Assembly: GCF_001570765.1 (NCBI RefSeq)
Contig: NZ_BCSH01000009.1
Coordinates: 62,001-126,000, forward strand
Source of the DNA: Nocardiopsis listeri NBRC 13360
GTDB taxonomy: Bacteria; Actinomycetota; Actinomycetes; Streptosporangiales; Streptosporangiaceae
Direction of reading: 5' to 3'
DNA length: 64,000 bases
Each line of letters starts with the position of its first letter. Position 1 is the stretch's first letter. The position numbers were made by a program, and so were the translations under genes. The notes under the pieces were generated by a model. That model ran no database searches. It saw only the letters and a list, made by a program, of their open reading frames with translations, and was not told the origin of the DNA. Below, piece after piece: positions 42,826 to 51,719 of this stretch.

Positions 42826-42864
42826 TTCACATCGGGTCGAGTATCGGAAAGGCGGAGGAAGCGG

Positions 42865-43488
42865 ATGATCCACACGGAGTTGCGGAACGTTCACGCCGGG
42901 TACGGGCGCCAGGACGTGCTGAGGGGGATCGACGCGCACATCCCCCGAGGTCGGGTCACGGCACTGGTCGGGGCCAACGGCGCGGGCAAGTCCACCCTGC
43001 TCGCGGTCCTGGCGGGGACCCTCAGACCACGCGGCGGCGAGATCGTTCGGGCCAGGCGTGCTCGCCCCGCCTTCGTGGTCCAGCGCAGCGCGGTCCCCGA
43101 CACGTTGCCGCTCACGGTGCGCGACGCCGTCGCCATGGGGCGCTGGGCCCATCAAGGCCTCTGGCGACCACCGACCCGACACGACCGCGCGGTGGTGGAA
43201 GGGGCGATGGAACGGGTCGGTATCGACGACCTGTCCGGCCGCCAACTGGGAGAGATCTCCGGAGGTCAGCGCCAGCGCGCGCTCATCGCCCAGGGGCTGG
43301 CCCAGGAAGCCGACCTGCTGCTGTTGGACGAGCCGTCCGCCGGCCTGGACCGTCGGGCCAGGGAACACATCGCGCGGGTGATCGCCGAATTGCGCGGCGA
43401 GACCACCATCGTCCACGCCACCCACTTCCCGGACGAGGCCGCGGGCGCCGACCACCGTCTCACCCTGGACGAGGGCCGGGTGGTGTAG
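42865..43488 (+). CDS. aztA: Zinc ABC transporter ATP-binding protein AztA
   Basis: 207 aa ATPase. Walker A GANGAGKST (36-44), signature ISGGQRQRALIAQGLAQE, Walker B LLLLDEPSAGLD and switch His in IVHATHFPDEA. It is short for an ABC ATPase, as expected for AztA. GGAGGAAGCGG precedes the ATG. It is transcribed away from aztB across the Zur-like box, so the locus depends on two divergent promoters. The frame upstream to 42127 is antisense to the permease and not real. Confidence 0.92.
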   Translation: MIHTELRNVHAGYGRQDVLRGIDAHIPRGRVTALVGANGAGKSTLLAVLAGTLRPRGGEIVRARRARPAFVVQRSAVPDTLPLTVRDAVAMGRWAHQGLWRPPTRHDRAVVEGAMERVGIDDLSGRQLGEISGGQRQRALIAQGLAQEADLLLLDEPSAGLDRRAREHIARVIAELRGETTIVHATHFPDEAAGADHRLTLDEGRVV

Positions 43489-43509
43489 GTGTTCCGGGCC
43501 CCGGTCCCC

Positions 43510-44006
43510 TCAGCCCTGGAAACGCAATCCGTGCGCGCCCCGGTAGGCGGCCGGCTCCGGTACGCTCCAGCCCTCCAACAGCTCTGGAGCGAGCCGGTAC
43601 ACCTCCACGGCCAGGGGGCGGCACACGTCGATCGGGTCCCGCGCGTGCGGACCCCACAACGGCACCGACAGGTCCCCGCCCGGACACGTCGACAGCGCGC
43701 ACAACAGGTCCTGCTCGGCGAAGAACTCCAGGAAGTCACCGGGACGGGCGGGCGAGGCCCACAGGCGCTCCCGGGGATTGCGCCGGTTCCACACGTTCAG
43801 GTCGCCCACCTGCGGGCCCTGGGGGTCAGGATCTGGAACAGGTGACCGGCGGGCACCCGTCAGGCCCGGCCCGAACGGATCGGGATCGTGAACCGCTCCA
43901 CCGGGTCACGGTCGTCGGTGTGCGTGGCCAATCGGTCGTAGAAGGCGGTGTCGACGTCGAGGGCGCCGCCCTCAACGGCTCGGTAGGCGGCTTCGGGTGA
44001 ACCCAT
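43510..44006 (-). pseudogene. Disrupted urea-carboxylase-associated (DUF1989-like) gene
   Basis: The minus strand encodes MGSPEAAYRAVEGGALDV from an ATG at 44006 with GGAG upstream, then TIPIRSGRA followed by an in-frame TGA (43862-43860). After it the same frame reads RVPAGHLFQILTP, but the rest of the family sequence (VGDLNVWNRRNPRERLWASP to the end) is in another frame, so a frameshift lies near 43815. CALSTCPGGDLSVPLWGP is a strong family motif. Two independent lesions make this a pseudogene. It sits 25 bp after the last permease gene and was perhaps the last cistron of that operon. Confidence 0.78.
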
Positions 44007-44030
44007 GGGACTCCGTTCGTTGGTGTTCCT

Positions 44031-44855
44031 TCAGGCCTTCACCGCGCCCTGGGTGAGGCCGTTGACGAAGCTGCGCTGGAAGAGGAGGTAGACCACGACG
44101 ATGGGGGCGATCACGATCAGGCTCGCCGCGGACAACAAGGGAATGTCGGTGCCGTACTGGCCCACGAACAAGCCCAGCCCGGTGGGCGCGGTGCGCAGGT
44201 CCGGGTCCTGCATCATGACCAGCACCAGCAGGAACTGGTTCCATGACCACATGAACACCAGCACCGCCAGGGTGGTGATGGCCGGCCACGAGATCGGCAG
44301 CAACACCCGGGTCAGCACGGTGTGGTCACGGGCCCCGTCCACCCGGGCGGCCTCCACCAGCTCCCGGGGCACCGAGGCGAAGTGCGACTGCATCCAGTAC
44401 ACGCCGAAGGGCAGGAACAGGGCGATCTCGGCCAGGATCACCCCGGTGTAGGAGTTGGTCAGCCCCACCTCGCGCAGGTTGAAGTACAGGGCGATCACCA
44501 GCAGTTCCACCGGCAGGGTCAGGCCCAGCACGAAGGCCAGGGAGATGCCCTTGCCGCCCCACACCCCCAGGATGGACAGCGCGTACCCGGCCAGTGCCGC
44601 GAAACAGACGGTCAGCGGCACCACGAAGACGGCGATGACGGCGCTGGACCACATAAGCCGGCCGAAGTTCCCGCTCTCCCAGGCCAGTGCGAAGTTGGAC
44701 CACGACCACTGCTCGGGCAGGGAGAACGCGCCGACCTGTCCGCCGGCCGGGTGCACCGAGGCCAGCGCGATCCCGACGAAGGGCGCCAGCACCAGCACCG
44801 CCAGGGTGCTCAGCAGCCCGTACCGCAGCGCGGTCGTCATCGCCGAGCGGTTCAC
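44031..44855 (-). CDS. ABC sugar transporter permease (MalG-like), GlcNAc-glycan module
   Basis: 274 aa with six transmembrane helices. EAA motif LVEAARVDGARDHTVLTRVL; C-terminus SFVNGLTQGAVKA is typical. The GTG at 44855 overlaps the preceding permease stop (GTGA). With the binding protein and partner permease it forms an importer without a dedicated ATPase. Based on the neighbouring GH89 and kinase genes, the substrate may be an alpha-GlcNAc-containing oligosaccharide; this is inference from context. Confidence 0.93.
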   Translation of the reverse strand: MNRSAMTTALRYGLLSTLAVLVLAPFVGIALASVHPAGGQVGAFSLPEQWSWSNFALAWESGNFGRLMWSSAVIAVFVVPLTVCFAALAGYALSILGVWGGKGISLAFVLGLTLPVELLVIALYFNLREVGLTNSYTGVILAEIALFLPFGVYWMQSHFASVPRELVEAARVDGARDHTVLTRVLLPISWPAITTLAVLVFMWSWNQFLLVLVMMQDPDLRTAPTGLGLFVGQYGTDIPLLSAASLIVIAPIVVVYLLFQRSFVNGLTQGAVKA

Positions 44856-45766
44856 TTGGCCTCCCGGGTGAGTAGGCGGATCGCGCTGACCAGCACGATG
44901 ACGATCAGGGTCAGCACCACCGCCAGGGCGCTCGCCCCGCCGATGGTGCCCTCGTTGAACGCCAACCGGTACACCAAAAGGGCCGGCACGTTGGTCTGTC
45001 CGGCCGGTCCGCCGTTGGTGGTGACGAACACCAGGTCGAAGCTGGCCAGGGCGGCGATGGTGGTGATGACCGCGGCGATACCGACCTCGCGGCGCAGCCC
45101 GGGCAGGGTCACGTAGCGGAAGCGGCGCAGGGGGCCGGCGCCGTCGATGGCGGCGGCCTCGTGCAGGGACGGGTCGATGCGCTGGGCGCCGCTCATGAAC
45201 AGGACCATGCACAGCCCGCTCATGCACCAGGTGCCGATCAGTCCCAGGGCGATGAGCGCGAAGTGGTAGTCGCCCAGCCAGGCGTGGGTGATGGCGCCCA
45301 ACCCGACCGTTTCCAGGGCCCGGTTGATCATGCCGTCGTCGCTGTAGAGCCAGCGCCAGGTGATGCCGACCGCCACCAGTGGCAGGACCTGGGGCAGGAA
45401 GAACACGGTGCGGAAGAACGTCATCCCGGTACGTACCCGGCCCAGCAACAGGCCGGTGAGCAACAGCCCGACCGCGATGGGGATGAGCGAGAAGAACACG
45501 ATGAGGACCAGGCCGTTGAGGATGGCCCCGGCCAGCAGTGGTTCGGTGAGCACCCGCGTGTAGTTGGCCAGGCCCGCCCAGGTGGGCGGCGCCACCCCGT
45601 CCCAGTCCAGGAAGGAGAACCACACGGTGCCGGCCGCCGAGTAGATCGCGAAACCGGCGTAGACGACCAGCGCGGGCAGCAGGTACAGCCAGGCGCGAAG
45701 GCGCGACCGCCTGGGACGCCGGGTCCCGGCGGTCGCGTTCCCGCGCAGCAGAGCGCCACTAGCCAT
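44852..45766 (-). CDS. ABC sugar transporter permease (MalF-like), GlcNAc-glycan module
   Basis: 304 aa membrane protein, first helix about residues 26-48 (AWLYLLPALVVYAGFAIYSA). The EAA loop is LHEAAAIDGAGPLRRFRYVT, and the late segment FDLVFVTTNGGPAGQTNVPA is characteristic of MalF-type permeases. The ATG overlaps the end of the binding-protein gene by 8 bp. Partner of the next permease. Confidence 0.93.
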   Translation of the reverse strand: MASGALLRGNATAGTRRPRRSRLRAWLYLLPALVVYAGFAIYSAAGTVWFSFLDWDGVAPPTWAGLANYTRVLTEPLLAGAILNGLVLIVFFSLIPIAVGLLLTGLLLGRVRTGMTFFRTVFFLPQVLPLVAVGITWRWLYSDDGMINRALETVGLGAITHAWLGDYHFALIALGLIGTWCMSGLCMVLFMSGAQRIDPSLHEAAAIDGAGPLRRFRYVTLPGLRREVGIAAVITTIAALASFDLVFVTTNGGPAGQTNVPALLVYRLAFNEGTIGGASALAVVLTLIVIVLVSAIRLLTREAK

Positions 45767-47117
45767 GGACGCGGTCCCACTCGGCCTGTAGGTCGGACAG
45801 GAACGTCTCCTCGTCGGTGCTCCCGGCGATCAGCCCCTGCACCCCCGGGGTGAGCTGGTCGATCATGCCGGGCGTGGCGAAGTCGGGGAAGGGCACGATG
45901 CCGTCCTGCTCGGCGGCCGTCCCGTAGACGCTGTTGATCTCCTCCAACACACCGCCCTCCCCGGTGGAGGCATCGGTGTCCACCGGCATGAACCCGGTGT
46001 CCAACTGGATCCGCGCGGCCTCCGGCGAGGACAGGTAGTCCAGGAACGCCGCGGCCACGTCCGGGTGTTCGGTGCCCGAGGAGACCGTGTAGGAGACGCT
46101 GGAACCGGAGGTCATCGGCACCTGATCGGGATCCTCACCCGGCAGGAGGAAGAATCCCACGTCCTCGCCCAGGGCCTCCTCCATCTCGAACGCCGCCCAG
46201 TTACCGATCATCAGGAAGGCGCTCTCACCATTGCCGAAGGCGGCCTTGGCGTCGTCGTCGGAGGTGGCGTTGGCGCTCTCGGGTATGTACCCGGCCTCCA
46301 CCCACCGGGTGAGGATCCCGGTCGCCGTCATGGCCTCGTCGGTCTCGATGGTGGAGCCGGGCGCACCGTGCACCCAGTCGCGGTAGGCCTCGTGGTCGCC
46401 GAAGGCGTTGAGCAGCGTGTTCCAGACCTGGAAGCCGCCCACCTCCAACCCGCCCACACTGAACGGGGCGATGCCCTCCTCGTCCACCGCCGCCAGGGCG
46501 TCCTCGAACTCCTCGAAGGTCGCGGGCGGCTCCTCCACCCCCGCCCGCGCCAACAGTTCGCGGTTGTAGAACACCCCCAGCACGGACAGCGCCCCCGGGA
46601 CGGCGTAGAGACTTCCGGTGCCGAACCGGGTGGCGTCCTCGTCGGCGCGCAACGGCTCCAGGGTCGCTTCGGGGAAGGACTCCTCCCACCCGTAGGCCTC
46701 CACGTACGGTTCCAGGTCCATCACGTGCCCGCTCGGGATGAGCGAGCGCATCGCCCCCGGGTTGTACTGGGCGATGTCGGGCGCCTCGTCGGAGGACATC
46801 GACAACGTGACGGTCTTGACGTAGTCGGTGAACGGGGTCTGTTGAAGCTCGATGGAGACGTTGGGGTGCTGCTCGGTGAATCCCTCGACCAACTCGGTGG
46901 AGGGCGGGTCGTCGGTGTAGGCCAAGGTCAGCTCGACCGGTTCGTCGGTGATGTCGGTGGACACGTCCTCGGGCACGTTGTCGCGTTCGCCGTTCCCGCT
47001 GGACAGGGTCGCGCACGAGGTGAGGAGCAGGACGGCCGTGGCACCGGCCGCGCCCCGGATCAGCGCTCGGTCGATTCGTGAACGGATGGGCGGTGGATCG
47101 GTGGACCTGGTGGACAT
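45759..47117 (-). CDS. ABC sugar transporter substrate-binding lipoprotein, GlcNAc-glycan module
   Basis: 452 aa. The lipobox is LLLTSCATLS (Cys35). Family 1 solute-binding features include GFTEQHPNVSIELQQTPFTD, LYAVPGALSVLGVFYNRELL and AAFLDYLSSPEAARIQLDTG. The gene is 41 bp downstream of the ROK regulator and almost certainly cotranscribed with it. Homologues in actinobacteria often bind N-acetylglucosamine oligomers or other glycans; the ligand here is inferred only from the GH89 neighbour. Confidence 0.92.
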   Translation of the reverse strand: MSTRSTDPPPIRSRIDRALIRGAAGATAVLLLTSCATLSSGNGERDNVPEDVSTDITDEPVELTLAYTDDPPSTELVEGFTEQHPNVSIELQQTPFTDYVKTVTLSMSSDEAPDIAQYNPGAMRSLIPSGHVMDLEPYVEAYGWEESFPEATLEPLRADEDATRFGTGSLYAVPGALSVLGVFYNRELLARAGVEEPPATFEEFEDALAAVDEEGIAPFSVGGLEVGGFQVWNTLLNAFGDHEAYRDWVHGAPGSTIETDEAMTATGILTRWVEAGYIPESANATSDDDAKAAFGNGESAFLMIGNWAAFEMEEALGEDVGFFLLPGEDPDQVPMTSGSSVSYTVSSGTEHPDVAAAFLDYLSSPEAARIQLDTGFMPVDTDASTGEGGVLEEINSVYGTAAEQDGIVPFPDFATPGMIDQLTPGVQGLIAGSTDEETFLSDLQAEWDRVHG

Positions 47118-47158
47118 GGTGTCCTCCGTGGTTGTCGGGTCTGCCGGGCCGGATCGGT

Positions 47159-48397
47159 TCAGCCGGTCGTCGAAGGAGGTCTCAGTCGGGTGTGTTCGAC
47201 CTGGTCGAGCGAGTGGCGTAGGGCGCCCTGGACCACGGCGTCCTCACCCAGCCGGGACAACTCCAACGGGGGAGGGTCCAGGCGTTGGCGGCGCAGGTGG
47301 GCGCGCAGGGCCGTCAACAGCGTGGGGCCGCACCGCGCCATGGGGCCGCCGACCACGACCACGCCGGGGTCGAGCAGGGCACGGACGGCGCCGACGCCCT
47401 GGGCGAAGCGACGGGTGATCTCCTCCAACGCCGCCAGGGCCGCGGGTGCCCCATCGGTCACGGCGGCGACGAGGGTGGCGGTCCGCGTCTCCGGTCGCGC
47501 CAGTCGGGTGAGCAGCGTGTGGTCGCCCCGCTCACGAGCGGCCTCGCGGCCCAGGGCGGCGAACGCGCCGGTGCCGGTCCAGGCCTCGAACGCGCCCAGA
47601 AAGGCGTCGTCTTCTCCTCGATCGGGCGCGGGCGCGTCGGTGAACAGGTCGAGGTAACCCAGGTCCCCGGCGTCGTTGGCGGCGCCACGATGCAGGGCAC
47701 CCGCCACGACGACGCCCGCGCCCACCCGCTCGCCCCAGTGGATCAACACCATGGAGCGGTGTCCGCCGCCGTGCCAGAGTTCGCCCACGGTGGCGAGCTT
47801 GACGTCGTTGTCCAGGTAGACCTCGCGACCGGTCGCCTCACCCAGCGCACGGATCAGCACGTCGCCGGTGACGCCGGGCATGCTGGGCGCGAATCGCACC
47901 CGTCCGGTGGCGGGGTCGACTATGCCGGGCACCCCGATCGAGGCGTGCCACACCCCACCGACCTCGATCCGTGCCTGGGCCAGGACCCGGTGTGCGGCGT
48001 CGGTCAGCGCCCGCGCTGTGACCTCGGAACCGATCTCCTCGGACACGGGCGGTGGTGTGTCGTGGGCGGCCACGACCCGGCCCGACAGGTCGGCCAGACC
48101 CACCCGGATCCTCTCCGGGGACACCGACGCGCCCAACACGTGTCCGGCCTCGGCACGGAACCGCACTCGCTGGGCGGGCCGCCCCGAACCGACCCCCGAG
48201 CGCACCGGGGCCAGGAACTCCACCAGTCCGGCCTCGCCCAGGTCGGACAGCGAACGCGACACCGCCTGCCGGGACAATCCCGCCTGTCGGGCCAGTTCAG
48301 GGGCGCTGGTGTGCTCGACCGTGCGCAACAGGGTGAGCACGGCGGCCGTGTTGACCTCGCGCATGTACCGCGTGCCCGCTGCGACCGGCACGTCCAC
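47159..48397 (-). CDS. ROK-family transcriptional regulator
   Basis: 412 aa from the GTG at 48397 (GGAAAGGGGCGAGG upstream). A MarR-like helix-turn-helix (HTSAPELARQAGLSRQAVSR) is joined to a ROK sugar-kinase fold (IGVPGIVDPATGRVRFAPSM, YLDNDVKLATVGELWHGGG). The usual ROK zinc-finger CxCGxxGC is absent, and no clear kinase Asp is retained, so it is a repressor rather than an enzyme. It is divergent from GH89 and heads the ABC operon, an organisation like NagC/NgcR controls. Confidence 0.9.
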   Translation of the reverse strand: MDVPVAAGTRYMREVNTAAVLTLLRTVEHTSAPELARQAGLSRQAVSRSLSDLGEAGLVEFLAPVRSGVGSGRPAQRVRFRAEAGHVLGASVSPERIRVGLADLSGRVVAAHDTPPPVSEEIGSEVTARALTDAAHRVLAQARIEVGGVWHASIGVPGIVDPATGRVRFAPSMPGVTGDVLIRALGEATGREVYLDNDVKLATVGELWHGGGHRSMVLIHWGERVGAGVVVAGALHRGAANDAGDLGYLDLFTDAPAPDRGEDDAFLGAFEAWTGTGAFAALGREAARERGDHTLLTRLARPETRTATLVAAVTDGAPAALAALEEITRRFAQGVGAVRALLDPGVVVVGGPMARCGPTLLTALRAHLRRQRLDPPPLELSRLGEDAVVQGALRHSLDQVEHTRLRPPSTTG

Positions 48398-48439
48398 GTG
48401 CCCTCGCCCCTTTCCACCCTTGCCCGTCGGTGAATTAGG

Positions 48440-48454
48440 TATGTACCGTACGTA
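48440..48454. promoter_or_regulatory. Candidate ROK operator
   Basis: TATGTACCGTACGTA (48440-48454) is a dyad with 12 of 15 positions symmetric, inside the 90-bp divergent region between the ROK gene and GH89. A TA-rich island in GC-rich DNA, well placed to control both operons. Confidence 0.5.
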
Positions 48455-48487
48455 ACTCCTGAGCATCCCGGCAAGAGGAGCGATCCG

Positions 48488-50656
48488 ATGGCCGACACTC
48501 CGAAGGACCCTCCCACGTGGGGCGAATCCGTGGACGCGCTGGCCCACCGGGTCCTGGGCCGATCACACCGTCCGATCGACTTTCGTGAGCGCCCAGGCGC
48601 GAAGCGTTCCTTCACCTACCACGTCGACGGGGGAAGGCTCACCATCGAGGCGACCGACGCGGTGGCCGCGGCCGTGGCCCTGCACACCTACCTGCGCCGC
48701 GAATGCGGACGCTCGGTCACCTGGGACACTCCGCTGCCGCTGCGCGTCGACCACCCCCGACAGGTACGACCCGTACACGGCGCCGCCGAGGTCGACCAGG
48801 GCTACTACCTGAACTTCTGCACCACCGGGTACACCAGCGCCTACTGGGACTGGGACGACTGGGAACGCGAGATCGACTGGATGGCGCTGCACGGCGTCAC
48901 CATGCCGCTGACCGCCGTGGGACACGAGGCCGTCCTGTTCGAGACCTACACCCGCCGTGGCCTGGAACCGGATCGGGTGCGCGCCTTCCTGGGCGGCCCC
49001 GGCTACCTGCCCTGGCAGTACATGGGAAACCTGGACGGCTTCGCCGGCCCCCTGCCCGCGTCCTGGATCGACGGTCATCGGGACCTGGGTCTGCGCATCC
49101 TGCGGCGCCAACGCTCCCTGGGCATGACCCCGCTGCTGCCCGGGTTCACCGGACACGTGCCGGCCGAACTCGCCCCCGACCGGACCCGCGCCCGCACCTG
49201 GCACGGCCTGACCACCCACGTCCTGGACCCCGACGACCCCCGCTACCCTGAGCTCGCCGCCGACATCGTGCGCGTCCAACGGGAACTGTTCGGCACCGAC
49301 CACCTCTACGCCATCGACCCGTTCATCGAGATGGTCCCGGTCGACGCGGACCCCGGATTCCCGGCGCGGCTGGCCCGCGCCACCCTGGACGGGCTCACCA
49401 GCGCCGACCCCCACGCCGTGTGGGCGCTACAGACTTGGCCGTTCTCCTACCAGAGTCGGTTCTGGAGCGCCGAACGCGTCACCGCCTTCCTCGACGCCAT
49501 CCCCGACGAACGCCTGCACCTGCTCGATCTGTGGGCCGAACACGACCCCCAGTGGAGTCGTTTCGACGCCTTCGGCGGCACCCCCTGGACCTGGTGCGCC
49601 CTGCTCAACTTCGGTGGGCGCAGCGAACCCATCGCCGACCTGCAGGGCGCCGTGGACCGCGTCGGCGAGGCCGAACGGGCCGAGCACCCGCCGACCGGCA
49701 TCGGCCTGGCCATGGAGGGAACCCGCAACAACCCGGCGTTCTTCGAGCTGGTCGCCGACCAGATCTGGTGGCGGACCGAGGACGTGGTCGCCGACTGGCT
49801 GCCCGACTTCGTACGGCAACGCTACGGCTCCGACGCCCCCGCCCTGCTGTCCGGCTGGCGGGGGTTGGCGGAGACCGTCCTGGGCGCCTCGGGGGTGCGG
49901 ATCTTCCCCGAACAGTTCAACGGGGTCCTCACCCGACGCCCCGACTTCGCCGACCTGGCCGCACCCGAACGGCATCGAGCCGAGGTCGACGGGCTCGTCT
50001 GGTACCACTGGCCACGGCTACTGCGGGCGTGGGCGGACCTGGTCGGCGCGGCCGAGACCGACCGGGCACTGGCCGAAGGGCCACTGGCGCACGACCTGGT
50101 CGACGTGGCCATGGCGGTTCTCTCTCGGGTCGCCGACCGCCGCCACCTGGACCTGGTCGAACACGCGGCGCGACACCGGGAGGTCCCCCAGGATCTACTC
50201 GGCCGGTTCCTGCGGGTGTTCGACGACCTGGACGCCCTGCTGGACACCCGGCCCGAGTACCGTTTCGCCACCTGGGAGGCCAAGGCCACTTCTTGGGCCA
50301 CCAGCACCGAGGACCACCGTGTGCTGGCCGACAACGCACGCCGCATCCTCACCGTCTGGATCAATCTGGACAACCTGCGGCTGGACGACTACGCCGCGCG
50401 CCTGTGGTCGGGCCTGGTCGGCGGCCACTACCGCGTGCGCTGGCAGTTGTGGGGAGGGCTGCTGCCCCAAGCCCTGGACGAACCCGGACGGGCCGCCGCC
50501 CGCCTGTCCGACCGCCTCAGCGACCACGCCGAACGGTTCCTGCGGCACGGGCCCCCGGTCCGGCCCGCGCCCACCGAGAGCACACTCGTCCTCTCCCGCC
50601 GACTCCTGGACCACTACGGCGCCGACCGCGACGACGGCGCTTCGATCGGGGGGTGA
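48488..50656 (+). CDS. Alpha-N-acetylglucosaminidase (GH89, NAGLU-like)
   Basis: 722 aa. GH89 removes terminal alpha-linked GlcNAc, as in heparan sulfate (human NAGLU) or mucin glycans. The N-terminal domain (about 1-85) is followed by the catalytic barrel: YYLNFCTTGYTSAYWDWDDW, WMALHGVTMPL, LPWQYMGNLDGF. Candidate catalytic acids are Glu281 (IDPFIEMVP) and Glu410 (LAMEGTRNNP), 129 residues apart, close to the 130 in human NAGLU. There is no signal peptide, so it acts in the cytoplasm on imported oligosaccharides. GAGGAGCG precedes the ATG. The kinase gene follows immediately. Confidence 0.94.
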   Translation: MADTPKDPPTWGESVDALAHRVLGRSHRPIDFRERPGAKRSFTYHVDGGRLTIEATDAVAAAVALHTYLRRECGRSVTWDTPLPLRVDHPRQVRPVHGAAEVDQGYYLNFCTTGYTSAYWDWDDWEREIDWMALHGVTMPLTAVGHEAVLFETYTRRGLEPDRVRAFLGGPGYLPWQYMGNLDGFAGPLPASWIDGHRDLGLRILRRQRSLGMTPLLPGFTGHVPAELAPDRTRARTWHGLTTHVLDPDDPRYPELAADIVRVQRELFGTDHLYAIDPFIEMVPVDADPGFPARLARATLDGLTSADPHAVWALQTWPFSYQSRFWSAERVTAFLDAIPDERLHLLDLWAEHDPQWSRFDAFGGTPWTWCALLNFGGRSEPIADLQGAVDRVGEAERAEHPPTGIGLAMEGTRNNPAFFELVADQIWWRTEDVVADWLPDFVRQRYGSDAPALLSGWRGLAETVLGASGVRIFPEQFNGVLTRRPDFADLAAPERHRAEVDGLVWYHWPRLLRAWADLVGAAETDRALAEGPLAHDLVDVAMAVLSRVADRRHLDLVEHAARHREVPQDLLGRFLRVFDDLDALLDTRPEYRFATWEAKATSWATSTEDHRVLADNARRILTVWINLDNLRLDDYAARLWSGLVGGHYRVRWQLWGGLLPQALDEPGRAAARLSDRLSDHAERFLRHGPPVRPAPTESTLVLSRRLLDHYGADRDDGASIGG

Positions 50657-50661
50657 TTCAG

Positions 50662-51600
50662 GTGAGACGCGCCGGGATCGACGTGGGCGGCGGAGGTATC
50701 CGCGTGCTCGTCCACGACGGCGACCGCACGGTCCGCTCCGGTGAGGACGTCCCGGCGCCCCGAGGGGAGCGGGGGATGGACCTGCAAGCGCTGGCAGCCC
50801 GCCTGTCCGTGCTCCTGACCCGGGTCGCCCCGATGTTCGACCGCGTGGCCATCGGCATGACCGGCCTGCCCGACCTGGTCCCCGACCCCGGTGAGCTGGT
50901 CCGAGGCCTGCGGGAGCGCGTACCGGTGGGCACCGTCGTGCTCGCCGGGGACTCGGTGACCACCCACGTGGGAGCCCTGGGCGGTCGGGCCGGAGTGGTG
51001 GTCGCGGCCGGCACCGGCGCGGTCGCGCTCGGCACCGACCTGGAACGCACCTGGAGTCGGGTCGACGGGTGGGGGATCCTGCTCGGTGACCACGGTGGGG
51101 GAGCCTGGGTGGGCAGGGAGGGACTCCAGGCCGCGCTGCGTGCCCACGACGGCCGAAGCGGTGGTTCGTCGATGTTGTCGAACCGCCTCACCGCACGCTT
51201 TGGAAACGTGGGTGCGCTGGAACACCGGGTCTACGCGGCCTCGGCCGTGGACGCAGCCACCGTCCTGGCCGGCTTCGCCCCCGAAGTGGCCGCCGCCGCG
51301 CGAAACGGGGACGCCGTGGCCCGACGGATCTGGCAGGAGGCGGGAGCCCACCTGGGTCGGGCCGCCGTGGCGGCCGCCGCACCCGGGCTGGACCGGCGCC
51401 TGTCCTGGGGAGGCGGACTCTTCTCGGTGGGCGAGACCGTGCTGGGGCCGATGCGCGCCGAAGTGCTGCGTCACATGCCCGAGACCGAGTTCGTGGCTCC
51501 CGAGGGAGGGTCGGTCGAGGGCGCGCTCGCCCTGGCGCTCACCCCGCCCAGACCGCACCCGCCCCACCTGTACGTCTTCGACCGACCGGTGGGCGCCTAA
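50662..51600 (+). CDS. BadF/BadG-type ATPase, likely N-acetylglucosamine kinase
   Basis: 312 aa. Actin-fold phosphate-binding loops are AGIDVGGGGIRVLVHDG near the N-terminus and VVVAAGTGAVALGTD in the middle, followed by GWGILLGDHGGGAWVGREGL. These match eukaryotic-type NAGK/BadF ATPases. Directly after GH89, it probably phosphorylates the GlcNAc released. The GTG at 50662 is preceded by GGGGGGTGATT; a GTG at 50653 overlapping the GH89 stop (GTGA) is possible and would add three residues. Confidence 0.88.
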   Translation: MRRAGIDVGGGGIRVLVHDGDRTVRSGEDVPAPRGERGMDLQALAARLSVLLTRVAPMFDRVAIGMTGLPDLVPDPGELVRGLRERVPVGTVVLAGDSVTTHVGALGGRAGVVVAAGTGAVALGTDLERTWSRVDGWGILLGDHGGGAWVGREGLQAALRAHDGRSGGSSMLSNRLTARFGNVGALEHRVYAASAVDAATVLAGFAPEVAAAARNGDAVARRIWQEAGAHLGRAAVAAAAPGLDRRLSWGGGLFSVGETVLGPMRAEVLRHMPETEFVAPEGGSVEGALALALTPPRPHPPHLYVFDRPVGA

Positions 51601-51719
51601 AGACTGTTTTGTGGACCACGAGGTCACACCGTAGGCGCCACGGTGTTCCCTTCGACCTATTCCTGACTTTTCGGGGCACCTCAAACCACTACGGGCGCGA
51701 CTTCGAGCAGTCACTGTCC

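Noticed and set aside
42127-42864. N-terminal extension of the AztA frame back to 42127
   Set aside because: It runs antisense through aztB and the Zur-like box; the ATG at 42865 has a good ribosome site.
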